Counted from the stretch's first letter, positions 36,648-47,150 are shown. The stretch: 64,000 nucleotides of DNA from JAOUEA01 sp963810945 (GCA_963810945.1 CAWEPI010000004.1:1116001-1180000); one strand, 5' to 3'. Numbers and translations: made by a program. Notes: a model not told the origin generated them from the sequence alone.

Positions 36648-37555
36648 CGGCGCGCCTCGGCTTGGGACTCCGGCGTGACCGGCTGTTCGTGGCGATGATC
36701 GTCATCGGGGCCGTGGCCGTGCGGCGCCGGCTCTTCGCCGAAGTGCGCCCGAGGCATGTCGGCCGGGTGGGTGGCCGGGTCGTGCGCCTCCACGGTGGCG
36801 CTGAAGGCATCGCCCACGAGCAGCATGCCGTCGCGACGGATCACGACCATCTCGGCCCCGTAGAGGGCGCGGAGGACGCCGGGGGTGAGGACCTGGTCGG
36901 GGGTCCCCTGGGCGACCACCCTGCCGTTCACGCAGACGAGGCTCGGGAGGTGGGCCGCGACCGCGTTCAGGTCGTGCGTGGTCATCACGATGGCGATGCC
37001 CTCGTGGTTCAACTCGTGCAGCAGATGCAGGATGTCGTGCCGGGTCCGGACGTCGACGCCGCTGGTGGGCTCGTCGAGGATCAGGAGGTCGGGCTTGCGC
37101 ACCAGCGCACGGGCGATGAACGCCCGCTGCTGCTGCCCCCCCGACAGGTTCCTGATATGCCGGCCCGCGAGAGCGCCGATGCCCAGCTGATCGAGCGTCT
37201 CGTGCGCCCGCCCGCGCATCGCCCTCGATGCCCAGGGGAGGCGACGCCCGTTGCCCGTGGTCCCCAGCAGCACGACCTCCTCCACGGTGATGGGGAAGTT
37301 CCAGTCGATCGCTTCGAGTTGCGGCACCACCCCGAGCCGCAGGCTCCCCCGTCCCTCGTGTCCGCGCAAGACCGACCCCGCGCTCGGCCGCAGTGCTCCC
37401 TGCATCAACCGCAGGAGCGTGCTCTTGCCGGCTCCCGATGGACCGACGATCCCGAGGAACGCCCCCTCGCGCACCGTGAGGTCGACGTCCCGGAGCACGA
37501 CGCCGTCTCCGTAGGTGAACGACACGCCGCTGAGCTCGAGGAGGGGATGATGCAT
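36644..37555 (-). CDS. znuC: Zinc/manganese ABC transporter ATP-binding protein with His-rich tail
   Basis: 303 residues from ATG 37555. Walker A GPSGAGKST, signature LSGGQQQR, Walker B LLILDEPTSGVD and His switch TTHD. Powers uptake through ZnuB. Compared with usual ZnuC/MntB proteins (about 250) there is a 50-residue tail rich in His, Asp and Glu (HGHGPDDDHRHEQ) that could bind metal, as in some ZnuC proteins. The start is 4 nt from the znuA stop. An in-frame ATG 18 codons earlier is an alternative. Confidence 0.92.
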   Translation of the reverse strand: MHHPLLELSGVSFTYGDGVVLRDVDLTVREGAFLGIVGPSGAGKSTLLRLMQGALRPSAGSVLRGHEGRGSLRLGVVPQLEAIDWNFPITVEEVVLLGTTGNGRRLPWASRAMRGRAHETLDQLGIGALAGRHIRNLSGGQQQRAFIARALVRKPDLLILDEPTSGVDVRTRHDILHLLHELNHEGIAIVMTTHDLNAVAAHLPSLVCVNGRVVAQGTPDQVLTPGVLRALYGAEMVVIRRDGMLLVGDAFSATVEAHDPATHPADMPRAHFGEEPAPHGHGPDDDHRHEQPVTPESQAEARR

Positions 37556-37559
37556 GGGC

Positions 37560-38543
37560 TCAATCGTAGGTGTTCGTGAACCGAACGGAGTCGAGAGCCG
37601 TGGGGTCACCTCCGAGATCGGTGACCATCGTGCGCACGTCGTAGAGCATCAGGCCGACGTAGGAATGTTCGGGTTGCCCGGGGTCCCCCGGGAGGTCGTC
37701 GTCGCGGAGCGAGTCCTCGTAGCGCGCACCGGTCTCCGAAGCGATCTGGGCGAGGACGGGGCTCGGGAACACCTCCGACCCGAAGATGGCCGGCACGTGG
37801 TTCTGCTCGATCTGTCGGATCAGGCTCGCGACCTCCTGCGCGCTCGGCTCCGAGAAGTCCGCGGGCTGGATCGCCCCGATCACCCGCATCCCGTAGTGGT
37901 TCGCGAAGTAGGCGAACGAGTCGTGGTAGGTGAGCAGCAAGCGGTTCGCCGGCGGGATCGTGTCGATGGCGTCCTGGACCGCTCCGTCGAGCTCGTGCAG
38001 CGTGGCGAGGTATGACTCGGCGTTGGCCCGGTAGGTGGCCGCGTTCGCCGGATCGACCTTCGCGAGCTCGTCACGCACGAGTGTCGTGTAGGTGATCGCG
38101 TTGGCAACGTCCATCCAGAGGTGAGGGTTGGGATGGCCGCCCGACTTCGGGAACGAGAAGTCGAAGAGGTAGGCGTCCGGCTGGATCGTGTGCGGCCCCA
38201 GCTCGTAGATCTCCGCGCCGTCCTTGAGGTTCGCTTCGGCGAGCTTGAGGGTGGGATCTTCGAGATCGAGCCCGTTGAGGAAGATCACGTCCGCCTCGGC
38301 AAGGGTCCGCGCCGTGTCCGAGGTGGGCTCGAACGTGTGCGAGTCGACTCCCTCCGGGATCAAACCCTGCACGTCGGCGGCGCCGCCGACCACGTTCTTC
38401 ACGATGTCCACGATGGGGGCGACGGAGGCGGCCACCAGGATCTTGCCGCCCTCTCCGCCCGGTCCAGAGGGCGACGAGGAGCACGCCGCCAGAACGGCGA
38501 GGCTGAGGAGCGTGACGATCGCGAGCGGCCTGCGGCCCGACAT
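37560..38543 (-). CDS. znuA: Zinc/manganese ABC transporter substrate-binding lipoprotein
   Basis: 327 residues, cluster A-I binding protein. Lipobox LAVLAAC with Cys at about residue 21, so anchored to the outer face of the membrane. Metal-ligand blocks: DSHTFEPT, GGHPNPHLWMD, a YHDSFAYFA helix and PADFSEPSAQ. There is no His-rich loop, so zinc versus manganese is left open. First gene of znuACB; a TTGCAA-type operator lies 49 nt upstream. Confidence 0.88.
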   Translation of the reverse strand: MSGRRPLAIVTLLSLAVLAACSSSPSGPGGEGGKILVAASVAPIVDIVKNVVGGAADVQGLIPEGVDSHTFEPTSDTARTLAEADVIFLNGLDLEDPTLKLAEANLKDGAEIYELGPHTIQPDAYLFDFSFPKSGGHPNPHLWMDVANAITYTTLVRDELAKVDPANAATYRANAESYLATLHELDGAVQDAIDTIPPANRLLLTYHDSFAYFANHYGMRVIGAIQPADFSEPSAQEVASLIRQIEQNHVPAIFGSEVFPSPVLAQIASETGARYEDSLRDDDLPGDPGQPEHSYVGLMLYDVRTMVTDLGGDPTALDSVRFTNTYD

Positions 38544-38591
38544 GACGGCGACTCCTGGAACGTGCGGACGACCACCCCACCCTACCGCCAC

Positions 38592-38607
38592 TTGCAATCT
38601 CTTGCAA
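38592..38607. promoter_or_regulatory. Candidate Zur operator upstream of znuA
   Basis: TTGCAATCTCTTGCAA: two TTGCAA palindromes 4 bp apart. It resembles the TGCAA/TTGCA half-sites upstream of zur, though half-site spacing differs (4 versus 6 bp). Confidence 0.5.
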
Positions 38608-38629
38608 CTGACAGCCCATGCATCTGCGG

Positions 38630-40267
<1,638 letters not shown>

Positions 40268-40291
40268 GAGCTGCCTCCGGCCGCCGGCGAT

Positions 40292-41245
40292 CTACGCGTC
40301 GCGCCCGTCCGCCTCGGCGGCCAACCGGACCAGCATAGCGGCCGCTGCGTACGGGTCGATCCGCCGGGCGGTGAGGTCGCCCGCGAGGGCGGCGTCGCCC
40401 TGGAGCGCGCCCGCCGCCACCGCCCGGAAGCGCTCGGCGGCCAGGCTTTCCACCTCGCGCAGGAGGCGGCCGCGACGCTTCGCCGCGAGGGCGCCGGACG
40501 CCTCGACATGCGCGCGGTGGTCCTCGATCGTGGCCCAGAGCTCGTCGATGCCCTCGCCCGCGAGGGCCGCGGTCTCCAGGACCGGCGGCTCCCAGGCGCG
40601 TGCGGCGCCCAGGTGGAGCATCTGCCGCAGCTCGCGGACGACGTCGCCGGCCCCATCGCGATCGGCCTTGTTCACCACGAAGACGTCGGCCACCTCGAGG
40701 ATGCCCGCCTTGGCCATCTGGACGGCGTCGCCGAGCCCCGGCGCGAGCACCACGACGGCCGTGTCGGTGGCGGCCGCCACGTCGACCTCCGCCTGACCGA
40801 CGCCCACGGTCTCCACGATGATCCGCGCGTAGCCCGCCGCGTCGAGGATGCGCACCGCCTCGGGCGCCGCCAGGGCCATGCCGCCGAGGTGGCCCCGCGT
40901 GGCCATCGATCGGATGAAGACGCCGGGGTCGGTCGCGTGCTCCTGCATGCGCACCCGGTCGCCGAGGAGCGCTCCGCCCGTGTACGGCGACGTGGGATCG
41001 ACCGCGAGCACCGCCACGGGGTGCCCGTCGGCGCGGGCACGGCGGACGAGCTCTGTGCCCAGCGTGGACTTCCCGACCCCCGGCGCCCCGGTGAGCCCGA
41101 TCGTGGCGGCCGCGCCGGTACGACCGTAGAGGCCGGCGGAGATCGCGGGCAGCTCCTCCGCGCCGTCCTCCACCGCGCTGATGGCGCGCGCGACCGCCCG
41201 CCGGTCGCCCGCGAGCACCCCCGCCACGAGCTCGTCGACGTCCAT
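40292..41245 (-). CDS. meaB: MeaB/ArgK-family G-protein chaperone of acyl-CoA mutase
   Basis: 317 residues. P-loop TGAPGVGKST, VDPTSPYTGGALLGDRVRM (switch region), VETVGVGQ and NKAD. GTPase that gates B12 loading and protects the mutase encoded next to it. Leaderless start likely: TAGGCT 8 nt before ATG 41245. Confidence 0.93.
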   Translation of the reverse strand: MDVDELVAGVLAGDRRAVARAISAVEDGAEELPAISAGLYGRTGAAATIGLTGAPGVGKSTLGTELVRRARADGHPVAVLAVDPTSPYTGGALLGDRVRMQEHATDPGVFIRSMATRGHLGGMALAAPEAVRILDAAGYARIIVETVGVGQAEVDVAAATDTAVVVLAPGLGDAVQMAKAGILEVADVFVVNKADRDGAGDVVRELRQMLHLGAARAWEPPVLETAALAGEGIDELWATIEDHRAHVEASGALAAKRRGRLLREVESLAAERFRAVAAGALQGDAALAGDLTARRIDPYAAAAMLVRLAAEADGRDA

Positions 41246-41253
41246 GGCTGCGA

Positions 41254-41259
41254 AGCCTA
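41254..41259 (-). promoter_or_regulatory. Probable -10 element (TAGGCT) of leaderless meaB-icmA mRNA
   Basis: Eight nt upstream of the meaB ATG; overlaps the 3' end of the PrsW-like gene. Confidence 0.4.
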
Positions 41260-42480
41260 CCCGGACGGACGGCCGGCACCGGCGTCGGCCGGAGCCGCGC
41301 CGGGCATCGCCTGCAACGCGTCCCGCAGGGATCGGCAGTACGCGCGCTGCCGCAGCAGGGCGGGGTCGTCGTCGGTCGCCACCCGCGAGCGGATCATGGC
41401 GAGGTTCACCTGCTCCCGCTGGAGTCGGTGCAGGAGCGACGCCGCGCGGCCGCCCGCACGCCGGCGCATCTCATGTCGCGCGGCGCGCCGGCGCTTGGGG
41501 CTCTCCAGCAACCGGAGCTCCTCGGTCGAGATCCCGTCGCCGCCCACCTCCTGCGCCAGGGCGCCCTGGAGCCAGCGGCGCTCGCGCCCACGCGCGAGGA
41601 CCACCGCCACGGACACGAACACGAGGAGCGGCAACCCCTTGACCGCCGTGGCGAGGAACACCAGAGGCCAGTCTCCCGCGCTCCACGGCCCCGCCGGGAA
41701 GAGATCCAGCAACGGCGAGTTCCACAGGAAGTGACCGAAGACGGCGAGCGCCGAGAATCCGGCACAGATCCACAGACGCCTCGCCAGCGGGACCGCGGAG
41801 CGACGCGAGACGACGTATCCGATCCCCATCCCCACCAACCCCGTGTACAGGACGTGGGAGTACAGGCCGCTCGCGAGCACCCGGAGCACGAATCCGCGCA
41901 GGACCCCGGTGGGCTGCCCGCCGAACACGCTCATGAAGTAGAAGACGTCCTCCACGACCGCGAATCCCAGGCCCACGAGCGCCCCGTAGACGAAGCCGTC
42001 CATCATGTCGTCGACCTCGTCGCGCGCGATCAGGTAGATCAGGACGACGCCCACGCCCTTGAGGGTCTCCTCCACGAGCGGCGCGGTGAGCGCGGCCGTC
42101 CACCGCGCCGAGAACTCGGGGCCGCCCACCCGGGCCACGACCAGGCCCCAGCCCCCGTTCGCGATCGCGGCGAGCGTGGTGGCGGCCACCGCCCCCCACA
42201 CGAGCGCGGCGAACAGCAGCGGCAGTGGCTCACGCTCGTAGAGGTCGAGGTAGTACAGCACGACGAACACGGGCAGGGCATACGCCAACATCAGGAGCCA
42301 CGAGAGCGCCCACCCGGCCGGCGAGATGTTGCGGAAGAGGCTCTGCTCGCCGACGGCCACGAGCCCCGTGAGGAACACCAGCACGCAGTAGAGCCAGAAC
42401 GCCGGGCGTCGTGGCTGCAGGAAGCGGCCCTGGTGCAGGTCGTCGCGCCGGCGGCGCATCCCGGCAGCGGCGGCGCTCAC
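41257..42480 (-). CDS. PrsW-family intramembrane metalloprotease
   Basis: 407 residues with about nine membrane helices. Conserved PrsW motifs: PLVEETLKG, GLGFAVVEDV and the YSHVLYTGLVGMGIG histidine helix, consistent with a zinc site formed within the membrane. In Bacillus, PrsW cleaves an anti-sigma factor; the target here is unknown. The C-terminal 100 residues are soluble and basic. ATG overlaps the upstream gene's stop by 4 nt. Confidence 0.82.
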   Translation of the reverse strand: MSAAAAGMRRRRDDLHQGRFLQPRRPAFWLYCVLVFLTGLVAVGEQSLFRNISPAGWALSWLLMLAYALPVFVVLYYLDLYEREPLPLLFAALVWGAVAATTLAAIANGGWGLVVARVGGPEFSARWTAALTAPLVEETLKGVGVVLIYLIARDEVDDMMDGFVYGALVGLGFAVVEDVFYFMSVFGGQPTGVLRGFVLRVLASGLYSHVLYTGLVGMGIGYVVSRRSAVPLARRLWICAGFSALAVFGHFLWNSPLLDLFPAGPWSAGDWPLVFLATAVKGLPLLVFVSVAVVLARGRERRWLQGALAQEVGGDGISTEELRLLESPKRRRAARHEMRRRAGGRAASLLHRLQREQVNLAMIRSRVATDDDPALLRQRAYCRSLRDALQAMPGAAPADAGAGRPSG

Positions 42481-43081
42481 GCGAACACCGCCCGATCGGT
42501 CATCGTGTGGACGTCCCCGTCCACGAAGGCCAGGAGCCCCTCGGGTGCCCAGCCGTCGAAGACCACACCGTCACCCGCCGGTGTGACCACGGCCGTCACC
42601 TCGCCCTCGATCGAGGAGCCCGTGTCCGTGACGCCCACGTAGCTGAACCGCTCGCCCACGAGACCGCTGCCGAGCGCCACGGTCTCCGGGTCGTCGCTCA
42701 CCTGGAGCCGGGTGAGCTGCTCCTGCAGGACCCGGATCACGTACTCGTCCGCCAAGGCGGAGGCGCTCCCACGGTAGCCGGGCACGGCCACGACGTCGAG
42801 GTTGCCGTTGCCGCGGGTGAGCCGGGCGAACGGCAACCCGCCCACCGACGCCTGGGTCGCGACCTCCCAGCCCGACAGCGGCTGGACGGTCACGATCCCC
42901 CCACGGAGACCGGCGGCCCCGCCGGTTCCGAGAGGGCGGCCGCGGTGACGTAGCCCCCCAGGACCACCACGAGGATCACGCCGAGCACGGCGAGGGTCGG
43001 CAGCCACGTGCGTTCCCGACGCTGCATGGACGGAACCTCATCGGGCCGCAACGGCGGCTCGTTCGTCGCGGTCTGGTCCAA
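42477..43081 (-). CDS. Hypothetical single-pass membrane protein, one frameshift
   Basis: About 200 residues if joined. Polar N-terminus, one membrane helix at about 28-50 (TLAVLGVILVVVLGGYV), then an extracytoplasmic domain of about 140 residues. The two halves are in different frames at a run of six C (42897-42902); here one base appears to be missing, unlike all other breaks in the window. The family is not recognised. Coupled to the PrsW-like gene, so it might be its partner or substrate (speculative). Confidence 0.55.
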
Positions 43082-43095
43082 CCTCTGTCCCGCTC

Positions 43096-43509
43096 TCAGC
43101 GCACGGAGAGCAGCATCGTAAGCCGGGCCAGCCGCCGCGGGTGGGAGATCATCCCCCGGATCCGCACCCGGCGCGCCAGGACGTCGCCCAACACCTCGCG
43201 CCCGGCGGGCGTGAAGACGTCCGGCAGGCCCATGCGCAGGGGGGACGCGGTCAGTCGCAGGAGTCGCCCGGAGTCCGCGACCACACGCAGCTGGACGCCG
43301 GGGTCGATCCCGGCATCGATCAGGACGCGTCCGGGGTCGACCCGCAAGGTGACCGCCACGGCGGCATCCGGCGCCTCGATCCCCACCAGCGCGGGGCGCA
43401 GGAGTCGCTCACGCGCGGGATCGCGCTCCAGGTTCTGCGCGATCAGGCCGCCGAGCATCTCCGCCAGGCCGCTGGGCTCAGGATCCGCCTGAACCACCTG
43501 CGCGGTCAC
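43096..43509 (-). CDS. SCP2-like protein
   Basis: 137 residues. The layout (helix, then alternating strands with DPGRVLIDAGIDPG, TASPLRMGLPD and a C-terminal RIRGMISHPRRLARL helix) suggests an SCP2/sterol-carrier fold, but similarity is weak. GTG 43509 overlaps the alcohol dehydrogenase stop (GTGA). Confidence 0.55.
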   Translation of the reverse strand: MTAQVVQADPEPSGLAEMLGGLIAQNLERDPARERLLRPALVGIEAPDAAVAVTLRVDPGRVLIDAGIDPGVQLRVVADSGRLLRLTASPLRMGLPDVFTPAGREVLGDVLARRVRIRGMISHPRRLARLTMLLSVR

Positions 43510-44546
43510 GGGCGCAGCAGGACCTTCGTGGCGCGCCGCGCGTCGAACAACGCGTAGCCCTCCGGCGCGTCCTCCAGCGAGAACCGATGGCTCACCAACG
43601 GCGTCGGATCGATCGAGCCGTCCACCACCGCCTCCATCGCGCGTTCCCACCAGGCGTGCACGGGCGTCACGCCCGCGAACCGCAGGTCGATGGCGCGCGC
43701 CCAGTAGACGCCGAGCTGGAGCTCGATGGCCTCGCCCGCGTAGATCCCCACCACGACCACCCGGCCCCCGCGCCGCACGACGTCCACCGCGGTCTCGAAC
43801 GCGGACGGGCTGCCCACCGCATCGATCACGGCGTCGGCGCCGCGCCCCTCCGTGGCCTCCGCGAGCGCGGTGGCGGGATGCCGCTCGCTCACGTGGACCG
43901 GTTCGGCCCCCACCCGCGCGGCGAGCGCGAGTCGCTCGGGCTCCCGGTCGAGCGCGAACACGCGCGCCGCGCCACGAGCCCTCGCGGCCTGCACGAGGAA
44001 GAACCCCACGGGGCCCGCACCCACCACGGCGACCGTGTCGCCCGGCTCGATGCGCGCCAGCGCCGCTCCGTAGATGCCGGTCGTGGCGATGTCGCCGACG
44101 AAGAGGGCCCGCTCGTCATCGACCCCGTCCGGGATCGCCAGGAGGTTCACGTCGGCGACCGGCACCCGCAGCCGCTCGGCCTGCGCCCCGGGGAGCCCGC
44201 CCCCGAACGCCCCCGCCCCCAGGTTGCGGAAGCCGTCGCAGAGCTGCGTCTGGCCGTGCGCGCAGAACCAGCAGGATCCACACGCGATGTTGAACGCCAC
44301 CACGACCCGGTCGCCCGGCCGGAACCTCGTCACCGCGGGTCCGACGGCCTCCACCACGCCCACGGCCTCGTGGCCGATCCCCTCGCCCGGCTCGAGCGGC
44401 GTCTTCCCGTGGAAGAAGTGGAGGTCGGAGCCGCAGATCGCCGAGAGCCCCACGCGGACGATCGCGTCGTCCGGCTCCTCGAGCACCGGATCCGGGACGT
44501 CGGTCACCTCGACCCGCCCGATCTCGGCGAAGACGACCGCCCGCAC
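43506..44546 (-). CDS. Zinc-dependent alcohol dehydrogenase (MDR family)
   Basis: 346 residues. Catalytic zinc ligands in ICGSDLHFFHG and GEGIGHEAVG, a complete structural zinc site CGSCWFCAHGQTQLC, and the NAD site AVVGAGPVGFFLVQ. Substrate unknown; similarity is to the threonine/sorbitol dehydrogenase-like branch. It is flanked closely on both sides by SCP2-type genes. Confidence 0.87.
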   Translation of the reverse strand: MRAVVFAEIGRVEVTDVPDPVLEEPDDAIVRVGLSAICGSDLHFFHGKTPLEPGEGIGHEAVGVVEAVGPAVTRFRPGDRVVVAFNIACGSCWFCAHGQTQLCDGFRNLGAGAFGGGLPGAQAERLRVPVADVNLLAIPDGVDDERALFVGDIATTGIYGAALARIEPGDTVAVVGAGPVGFFLVQAARARGAARVFALDREPERLALAARVGAEPVHVSERHPATALAEATEGRGADAVIDAVGSPSAFETAVDVVRRGGRVVVVGIYAGEAIELQLGVYWARAIDLRFAGVTPVHAWWERAMEAVVDGSIDPTPLVSHRFSLEDAPEGYALFDARRATKVLLRP

Positions 44547-44549
44547 GGG

Positions 44550-44969
44550 TCAGGCCTCGTCGGGGAACTCTGTCTCGACGAGGCCCGTGAGGTGCACGAG
44601 CTCGTTCGCGGCGCGCACGTACCGCACGATGGTGGCGAGGTCCCCGCGGACCTTCAGCTTGCCCTGCATCATGGCGCGGGTCGGATCGAGCTCCCCCAGG
44701 ACGACCTCTTTCCAGCGCGAGTAGGGCGCCCGGATCACGTACGCGGCCTGGTTGCCGCGCTCCGCGTCCACCACGCCGCCGCCGCGGCAGCTGCCGTGCC
44801 AGAGATCGAGGAGCCCCCATACGTCCTCTGGCACGCCCTTGTCCGGCTCGGCCTCCACCAGGAACGCCACGTCACCCTCCCAACTCGCCGCCGCGTCCTC
44901 GTACTCCTCTGAGGCGTTGATCTCGACGATCAGATCCTGGAACCACGGGTCGGTGGGGAACGCCGGCAT
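44550..44969 (-). CDS. SCP2 sterol-binding domain protein
   Basis: 139 residues. The pattern with a central YVIRAPYSRWKEVVLGELDP strand-helix unit (about 77-96) and MMQGKLKVRGDLATIVRY near the C-terminus is typical of bacterial SCP2 proteins, which bind lipids or acyl-CoA. A leaderless start is likely (TAGCCT 7 nt upstream). The stop is 3 nt from the dehydrogenase start. Confidence 0.78.
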   Translation of the reverse strand: MPAFPTDPWFQDLIVEINASEEYEDAAASWEGDVAFLVEAEPDKGVPEDVWGLLDLWHGSCRGGGVVDAERGNQAAYVIRAPYSRWKEVVLGELDPTRAMMQGKLKVRGDLATIVRYVRAANELVHLTGLVETEFPDEA

Positions 44970-44976
44970 GGGCTTC

Positions 44977-44982
44977 AGGCTA
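44977..44982 (-). promoter_or_regulatory. Probable -10 element (TAGCCT) of leaderless SCP2-ADH mRNA
   Basis: Seven nt upstream of ATG 44969; overlaps the stop region of the CPBP gene. Confidence 0.4.
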
Positions 44983-45873
44983 CCGCCAGAACGGGAGCGC
45001 GGCCGACCCTGAAAGGCGCCAAAGGACGTGCCAAGGGACGTTGATGTACCCCGCGCCTGCCGCGATCGCCACCACCGCGACCAGGTTGAAGGCCGCGTGG
45101 CCCGCGATGTCCGACACCAGGTTCTTCCGTCGCTCGTAGATCAGCGCCAGCCCGATGCCGGTGACCACCATCGTGATCTGCAGGGCGACCACGTCCAACC
45201 AGGGGACTCCGGGGACCGCATGCACCAGTCCGAACAGGACCGCCGAGACCACGGCACCCAGCGCGACACCCCGTCGGTCGCGGATCGAGCGGTAGAGCAG
45301 ACCACGGAAGACGAATTCCTCCGTGATCGGCGCGACGATCACCGCGTACACGACGAACATCGCGAAGGCGACCGGGGCGAGGTTCGTGTCCACCTGTTCG
45401 GGGATCTTCACCTGCGAGTTCGAGACGGAGGTGAGCACCGCGACGACCGCGGCGGAGGCGATGCCGGCCGCGATCCGCACGAGGATCCCCAGCAGCGCCC
45501 CGATCCCCGCCTCCTTGGGGACCCGGCGGCGGGAAGGGAACCCGATGATCGCCCTCCAGTCGGGGTGGCGCCGCCGGAGCCAGATCAGGAGCGTGGCCAT
45601 CAGCACGACGTCGCTCACGATGCCCGCGAGGAGGTCGCTCGGTCCGCTCGCGCCCGTGTCCGTGACGGTGGTGCCGGTCGCCAGGACGACGATGGCCGCC
45701 GCGACCAGCCCCAGGAGGGTTCCGACGAGCGTCATCCCGACGACCTCCCACCACCGCCAGGTGGCCAGGAGCCTGCCCTCAGCGTCGACGGGAGTCAGGG
45801 AGCCGGGCACCGCCGTCATGCCAGGGCCGTCGAGCCGGAGGTCGGGGCGGGGAGGCGGGGGGTCCCCGATCAT
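44980..45873 (-). CDS. CPBP-family intramembrane metalloprotease
   Basis: 297 residues, about eight membrane helices. Abi/CaaX motifs: EEFVFRGLLYRSIR, FGLVHAVPG and HAAFNLV supply the Glu, Arg and His of the family. Roles range from peptide processing to bacteriocin immunity; target unknown. Its ATG overlaps the murA stop by 4 nt. Confidence 0.85.
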   Translation of the reverse strand: MIGDPPPPRPDLRLDGPGMTAVPGSLTPVDAEGRLLATWRWWEVVGMTLVGTLLGLVAAAIVVLATGTTVTDTGASGPSDLLAGIVSDVVLMATLLIWLRRRHPDWRAIIGFPSRRRVPKEAGIGALLGILVRIAAGIASAAVVAVLTSVSNSQVKIPEQVDTNLAPVAFAMFVVYAVIVAPITEEFVFRGLLYRSIRDRRGVALGAVVSAVLFGLVHAVPGVPWLDVVALQITMVVTGIGLALIYERRKNLVSDIAGHAAFNLVAVVAIAAGAGYINVPWHVLWRLSGSAALPFWR

Positions 45874-47141
45874 GGCAGCGTGACCAACTCCCGTTCGCGA
45901 TGCACCTCGGCGCCCAGGGCCGTGAGCTTCTCCTCGAAGTCCTCGTATCCGCGATCGACGTGGTGCATGTCCTCCACCTCGGTGACCCCGTCGGCGCAGA
46001 GGCCGGCGATCACCATGGCGGCACCGGCCCGGATGTCGAGCGCCTGGACGGGCGCGGCCGAGAGGCGCGCCATACCCCGGATCACGGCATGGTGGCCCTC
46101 GACGTCGATGCTGGCGCCCATGCGCCGCAGCTCCGGCACGTAGAGGAACCGGCTCTCGAAGACGTTCTCCGTGGCGATGGAGGTCCCGTCGGCCACCGCG
46201 AGCATCGCCATCAGGATCGGTTGGAAGTCGGTGGCGAGGCCCGGGTACGGGAGGGTCACGAAGTCGACGGCCGCGGGCCGGGACTCCTGGCGCACGCGGA
46301 GCCCGTCTCCCGTGAGATCGATCCGCGCGCCGGCGTCGGAGAGCTTGTCGAGGAAGAGACCGAGGTGTTCGGGACGCGCGCCGGTGAGTGTCACATCGCC
46401 CCGCGTCGCGACGGCCGCGGCCGCGAACGTCCCCGCCTCGATCCGATCCGGGATCACGCCGTGGGGCGCGGGCGTGAACGCCTCCACGCCCTCGATCTCG
46501 AGCGTGCTGGTGCCGGCACCCTCGATCCGGGCGCCCATCGCCGCCAGGTGATCAGCGATGTCGGCGATCTCCGGCTCGCGGGCGGCGTTGTCGATCACGG
46601 TGGTCCCGCGCGCGGCCACCGCGGCCATCATCAGGTTCTCCGTGGCACCCACGCTGGGGTAGTCGAGCGTGACGGGCGCCCCGCGGAGCCCATGCGGCGC
46701 CCGCGCCTCCAGGAAGCCGTGCTCCGAGGATATGTCCGCGCCCATCTTCCGCAGGCCGCTCACGTGGAGGTCGATCGGGCGCGAGCCGATGTTGTCGCCG
46801 CCCGGCATCGCCACGCGGGCCTGCCCGGCGCGCGCCAGCAATGGGCCCAACACCACGATCGACGCACGCATCCGTCGGACCAACTCGTAGGGCGCTTCCA
46901 CCGAGGTGAGGCCGGCGGCGTCGATCGTGACCTCACCCCCGTCCCACGCCACCTCGGCACCGAGGTGCTCCAGCACCTGACCCATCGTGATGCAGTCCTG
47001 GATCCTCGGCACGTTGTGGAGCACGGTTCGACCGGGCGCCAGCAGCGCCGCCGCCATCAGCTTCAAGGCGGAGTTCTTGGCGCCCGAGATGCGGACGGAG
47101 CCTTCGAGGCGTGCGCCTCCGGTGACGAGCAGTCGATCCAT
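45870..47141 (-). CDS. murA: UDP-N-acetylglucosamine 1-carboxyvinyltransferase
   Basis: 423 residues, EPSP-synthase fold, full length. First committed step of peptidoglycan synthesis. The catalytic loop reads MPGGDNIGSRPIDLH, so the usual Cys115 is Asp116, the change known from mycobacterial MurA that prevents fosfomycin alkylation. Leaderless start likely: TAAACT 9 nt before ATG 47141. Located 44 nt downstream of atpC, a common actinobacterial arrangement. Confidence 0.95.
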   Translation of the reverse strand: MDRLLVTGGARLEGSVRISGAKNSALKLMAAALLAPGRTVLHNVPRIQDCITMGQVLEHLGAEVAWDGGEVTIDAAGLTSVEAPYELVRRMRASIVVLGPLLARAGQARVAMPGGDNIGSRPIDLHVSGLRKMGADISSEHGFLEARAPHGLRGAPVTLDYPSVGATENLMMAAVAARGTTVIDNAAREPEIADIADHLAAMGARIEGAGTSTLEIEGVEAFTPAPHGVIPDRIEAGTFAAAAVATRGDVTLTGARPEHLGLFLDKLSDAGARIDLTGDGLRVRQESRPAAVDFVTLPYPGLATDFQPILMAMLAVADGTSIATENVFESRFLYVPELRRMGASIDVEGHHAVIRGMARLSAAPVQALDIRAGAAMVIAGLCADGVTEVEDMHHVDRGYEDFEEKLTALGAEVHRERELVTLP

Positions 47142-47150
47142 GGGGGGAAC

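Noticed and set aside
42477..43007. A separate soluble protein starting inside the 42477-43081 region
   Set aside because: Its first 37 residues are Arg/Gly-rich out-of-frame sequence; joining to the upstream membrane-anchor frame at the C6 run gives a sensible single-pass protein.
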